NCBI GenBank assembly: GCA_030737875.1
Contig: CM060909.1
Location: 34,523,159 to 34,587,158, forward strand
DNA: 64,000 bases
Direction: 5' to 3'
Origin: Allium sativum
Lineage: Eukaryota > Streptophyta > Magnoliopsida > Asparagales > Amaryllidaceae
A program made the translations under genes and the position numbers. The first letter of the stretch is position 1, and each line of letters opens with the position of its first letter. Shown in pieces: positions 59,756 through 64,000 of this stretch. The notes under the pieces were generated by a model. It searched no databases, had not been told where the DNA came from, and saw only the letters and a list, made by a program, of their open reading frames with translations.

Positions 59756-62700
59756 GCTGTTTGTTAAGTGCTTATTGCTTTGACTGGGAAAATACATCGG
59801 TATGGTTGACGCTGCCACAGCCAGGTCAATCGAGCTATAACAGGCTTGTACATGAATTTAGGTTTGTGGTCTTGTTTGCACGAGTGGTATAGTTGAGATT
59901 GTGGTCGTATAACTTCAATTTTTGGATGTACATATATATGTACATATGTATGTGTATATGTACATGAATTCATCGTTTCAATTTTCCATTGATAAGAGGA
60001 TCGAGCTAGTATCCATTCCAGTGTCCAATCATCTTGTGTCACCCTTCGTACAAGGAGAGGTGAGTTTCCCTCACTCACAGACTAATATTTTTATTAAGTT
60101 AATTAAAGATTTGAAATGTTGAATGAAATGTTAGCGTGCTCTAGATTTGTTTGCTTCGTGACTGTGCACGTGCGACACACACTGTTATTTCATATGACAC
60201 ATACTGATGTATGCTTGACATGCTATGTTTATTTTCTCACCATGCAAGTTCCCTTTTGATTAGAAAACCATTACGGGTTGAAATGATACATACCCGAACC
60301 TTTTGTGTATTCGAATCGATTTGGGATGCGGGTCGAAATGATACATACCCAGGATTTGAATATTTTTAAAGAACGGATTGAAATGATAAATATTCGTATC
60401 ACTTGACCATAAGATAGAAAATTTTATACGAACACCGTGGACAACAAAATAAAAATATTTTAAATTATTTTATTGGTTTTGTAAGTTGAAATTTTAATGA
60501 AATTTCTATATAACATAAAGAAAATTTTAAAAGAAATTTTGTTCAAATCTTACTTGAATTTGTCAGAAATTCAATTTTATGAAAATAAGTTGTAAAGTGA
60601 TTTTTGAAGGTTAACACTTTATTTAAAATTTTACTTAAATAAATTCTTTATAACTCTATGTTCATATAATGAATTTAATGACCATTTTTGAATTTAATGA
60701 TTTAATGTAAGGGATTTACAAAGGTTTGATAAATTTATCCCAAACTTATTTTGATATATGATTATTAATGAATTTTTGCCATGTAAATATAAGAAGGATT
60801 TTTAAAGTAAAAAGTATTAAGCTCAAGTAAAAACAAAGGAATATGTTTATTTAAGTCATGGTGAATATGAGTTTGTTAACATGCTAGAACTTAACAAATC
60901 ACATTTTGATTTATAGCTGACGCTAAAAGTGACTTTGGAATTTATTATGGATATGTCGAATCCAAGGTAAAACATTAGTTTGAAAATTGTTTTAACCATG
61001 AAGTATTGAAATTGAACCAAATAAATGGGAATTTTTTTTAAATGTGAAATTTTGATGGGAAAAGAAATTGTGAGACATGGATTTGGATTGGATCAATATT
61101 ATTTGAATAAAATTTCAATTTCATAGAAGTAAAAATAAAATCTCCTCATTACTTGATTTTATGAATATTTTTCTATAAAATGGTTTGATTACTTTAACTA
61201 TATGAATTTTATAATACTTTTCCAACTATATATATAGGGTTATACATTACTTTCAGTTTAACATACATATACTTTTTCCAATTATATATGTTTATACATT
61301 ACTTTCAGTTTAATATATCTATACTTTTCCAACTATACATGTCTACACATTACTTTCAATTTAATATACATATATTTTTCCAACTATACATATGTTTATA
61401 CGTTACTTTCAATATACATATACTATTTTCAAAACTTACCTTTCTAAATATATTTTTAATTTGGATAAAAATCTATGTCAAATCTAGTCTAGTGAATCCA
61501 AAAGGGTGAGATCGAGGATTTCAAGCAATAACAATATTTCACGGAATTTGAAACTTAAAACCCAATGGTTGACAAAGAAATGGTGAACATTGGTTTTACG
61601 ATCTTAAATCGAACCAATGGCGAATGTTTTGAGTAATTGATTTTGGGGAAATAGTTGAAGTAAATAGATTTGCGATACGTGAAATATGATTTCAAATATA
61701 ATGGCCATGGAGTGAAAAGAAAAATGTAAGCGTTCAGTTGTTAAAGAGACCAGAGTCGATAAGTTGCATACTCTCTGTCAATGCCGATACCACTTTAACA
61801 ACTGTGTACGTAATGGAGTATCCGGAACGACAGCAGGATGGCTTGGAGGCCTGGATCGAAGAACGCGCACGACGACAAAATAACATTGACCTTCTGGTCA
61901 TAATTAAAATGACTAAAACAGGAGTTATACCATGACTAATTGAGGTCACACCTCATATCGGACACGCTTCTTCGATACCATCTCGATTACTGTTGTGATT
62001 GATTTGGGTGCATCCTTTTGATTTTGGGAGTGTGTTCCGAGGTGGGTGGTAGTGGCTGCTATGCATTACCACTGGTCCGGGAGTGCAATTGGTAGAATCC
62101 TACCCTGGGTATTGCCTCGAGTGTCTTATCATATTTATCCCATGCGAGCCCCATACGATTGTGACTTAGTATCGCTTTCTATAGAGTGCCCTCTGATAAC
62201 ACCACTGCGGTGAATTTACTGTACTGTATAGACTGTGATGTCTATAAACTGCGTAAGGGTAATATGGTAATCCCGCTTACGCTATTTTCGTTATATTTAC
62301 TTTATTTTATAGACATTACAATAATAGCGTACTATTATATATGTATTAGTTTCGCGGATCCTTAAAGGATGGGAATCCTAACCATCCTTCAAGTTACAAT
62401 TGCATTCCATTTAACATGTCACTTGGGTTAATTCACGTATATGAGAATGTTAGTCCTAAATCAAGTATTTTATTTGTTTTATTCTTGCAATTGCTTGGGT
62501 CAGAACGAGTATTTCAGCTTGTAGATATATCTGTTAAAGCTTGAGATTCATTGGAGATTCAGTCGTTTGTCTTTTATGTCATATTCGGTTGTGCCCATCT
62601 CTTCTCTTATCGAATACTAGTATGATTCTATATTTATTCTTCTGCTGTATCCATATTTATTTTTGTACTCTGATATCATGTAAACTTAAAAGAATTTGTA

Positions 62701-62866
62701 ATATTGTATAAAATTGTACTTTTGCTGTGAGATACTCTGTGTTCTGTGGCTGTGATTCTGTGATGATTTGTATTTCAACTTCATAGGCAATAATGATCGG
62801 TTGTTTTGAATGGTTCGAGTTGGTTTAATTACTAACTTGGAGCGGTCAAAAAGCCAGTTCGTTACA
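59756..62866 (+). mobile_element. element G 5' LTR, second part
   Basis: Continues the LTR from 45757 and ends CCAGTTCGTTACA at 62866. It is mostly AT-rich. A run at 59930-59965 alternates TACATA and TGTA words, and near 61240-61430 there are four or five imperfect repeats of CATTACTTTCAGTTTAATAT and TTTTCCAACTATA. A less AT-rich segment at 61740-62230 includes short open frames on both strands, none with a known domain. Confidence 0.78.
61215..61435. repeat. tandem repeats with TTACTTTCA-TTTAATATA in element G LTR
   Basis: About four to five units of ~58 bp carrying TTTTCCAACTATA, TGTTTATACATTAC and TTTCAGTTTAA are in direct tandem with moderate divergence. Confidence 0.75.
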
Positions 62867-64000
62867 GCGTGGTATCAGAGCTTTGGTTCATACAAAGGTT
62901 AGCTTATGAGTTTGAAACACTCATTAGCGATGGAATAGAAATACTCAAGAATGAATAAAATCATCTTGGAATCATACCCGAGAGAGCATATTTTAAAAAT
63001 AACAATATTTTAATTGATTTTGAAAGGATTTTTCCATATATGAAATATAATTTGAACTTTTTGCATTGTTTTAAATATATCCTTGTTTTAGTTTCATTCC
63101 TTCGGTTTCGGCTCTTAAGTTAGAACTCCTTAGGTTGAGCTTTTCTGAATTTAAATCTCGATCTAACTTTATCCTATCTTAGAAATATAAAATTCGTCGT
63201 TCCTGGATCTTGAGTCCTCCTTAATAGCTATCCTTGATAAATCCATTGACTTGGTTTATCCATCTGTTTAGCTTTTAGCTTATATCCCAACTTGGCTCAA
63301 ATTGGATTAAATTAAGACTTGGGAATTTAAAGTAAGACCTGTATACATTTGCTAGTATTGAGTAAACTGAATTGAAATTCCAATAGTATTGACTTATATT
63401 TAAGTAAATTGACAATCCAGTGGTAATGGGTTATATAAATTTATATTAAGGAAAAATTCTTTGAATAGTATACGTGGGGACTCATAAGTTATGATAAGGT
63501 AAGTAGAACTCGTGAATTTTATGGGGAATAAATGATTTGATTGAATTCTCAATGACCATAAAAGATAATACTTCACAAATAAATATAATATGAGTATTCT
63601 TCGAACTAAAATTTTGTTTTATATAACATGGCGTGTATGGTGTTGACTTGGGTAAATATTTCTATATTCTATTAGCAGGCGAACACTAAATATAAGGTTT
63701 CGGAAAAGAATATGTGTTAGGAAAATATAAGGAAAGGTCCTATAAAATATGTCGAGAATAACACCTTATATGATTTGCTATGAATAGTGACTTGTAATTC
63801 GTAAAGTAAGGAAACACTAAGATTAAGATCTACAAAACCAAATGTATTTAAAGTATAAAAATTTCTAGAAATAAAATCTTATATAACATATATGTTTTAC
63901 TATTGAAATTCTTCAGAATAAAATAAGTAAATAAACAATTTCAATCAAAATATGACAAAATAAATGAGTGGGAACAAGATTTATGAATCCTTGCTTAAAA
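62867..64000 (+). mobile_element. element G internal region, start only
   Basis: About 1.1 kb of AT-rich sequence follows the PBS to the window end. No gag start or other coding is seen. With a 4.75-kb LTR and no early gag it may be another LARD, but the far end is outside the window. Confidence 0.65.
62870..62881 (+). promoter_or_regulatory. element G primer-binding site (tRNA-iMet)
   Basis: TGGTATCAGAGC begins three bases after the LTR end at 62866. It shows that 44118-62866 is a 5' LTR in plus orientation and that the element continues right. Confidence 0.9.

Noticed and set aside
61734..61949. Complementary 71- and 65-codon frames on both strands
   Set aside because: Mirror-image frames over the same bases with no recognised domain, inside the element G LTR.

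Overview
This window looks like intergenic, repeat-filled DNA from a flowering plant with a large genome. It is AT-rich and I found no host gene, tRNA or rRNA. What can be recognised is plant LTR retrotransposons: primer-binding sites matching initiator-Met tRNA (TGGTATCAGAGC), polypurine tracts, TG...CA LTR ends, and one decayed Ty3/gypsy chromovirus with a full domain set. The species cannot be named from the sequence.

The layout is two sets of nested insertions. Left nest (about 1-39 kb): element E, a gypsy element on the minus strand of which only one LTR and the first ~55 gag codons are seen, was interrupted by element D (plus strand). Element D was interrupted by element A (minus strand, 9828-33666). 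The 5' LTR of A was in turn interrupted by element B (minus strand, 18407-28482, with perfect 5-bp target duplications ACGCT). Right nest (about 42-64 kb): a degenerate LTR fragment F (minus) abuts element G (plus strand, one LTR split into 44118-45757 and 59756-62866, then PBS and internal sequence running off the window). G was interrupted by element C (minus strand, 45758-59750, perfect target duplication CTACT).

Elements A, C and D share an unusual plan: LTRs of about 5.9-6.3 kb flank only 1.4-1.5 kb of internal DNA that has a PBS and a PPT but no protein-coding capacity. They fit the LARD class (large retrotransposon derivatives), non-autonomous elements that need enzymes from elsewhere. 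Element B is a 10.1-kb chromovirus with gag zinc knuckles, protease, reverse transcriptase, RNase H, integrase and a chromodomain-like C terminus. It carries several frameshifts and stops, so this copy is dead. B and the LARDs share the PBS, the LTR start TGTAATGACCCG (B and A), a hairpin before the PPT, and a motif near the 3' end of the LTR. That makes a B-like chromovirus the best visible candidate for the partner that mobilised the LARDs; this is an inference.

The most interesting signals lie inside the LARD LTRs, where almost everything is low-complexity AT-rich DNA: (1) a ~130-bp conserved block with a hairpin whose stem shows a compensatory base-pair change between families A and C; (2) a ~125-bp island nearly identical between families A and D although its flanks cannot be aligned; (3) a palindromic upstream motif (ACGAAAC-2 nt-GTTTCGT). 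The stretches 1-2270, 39300-42323 and 62867-64000 hold no recognisable gene.
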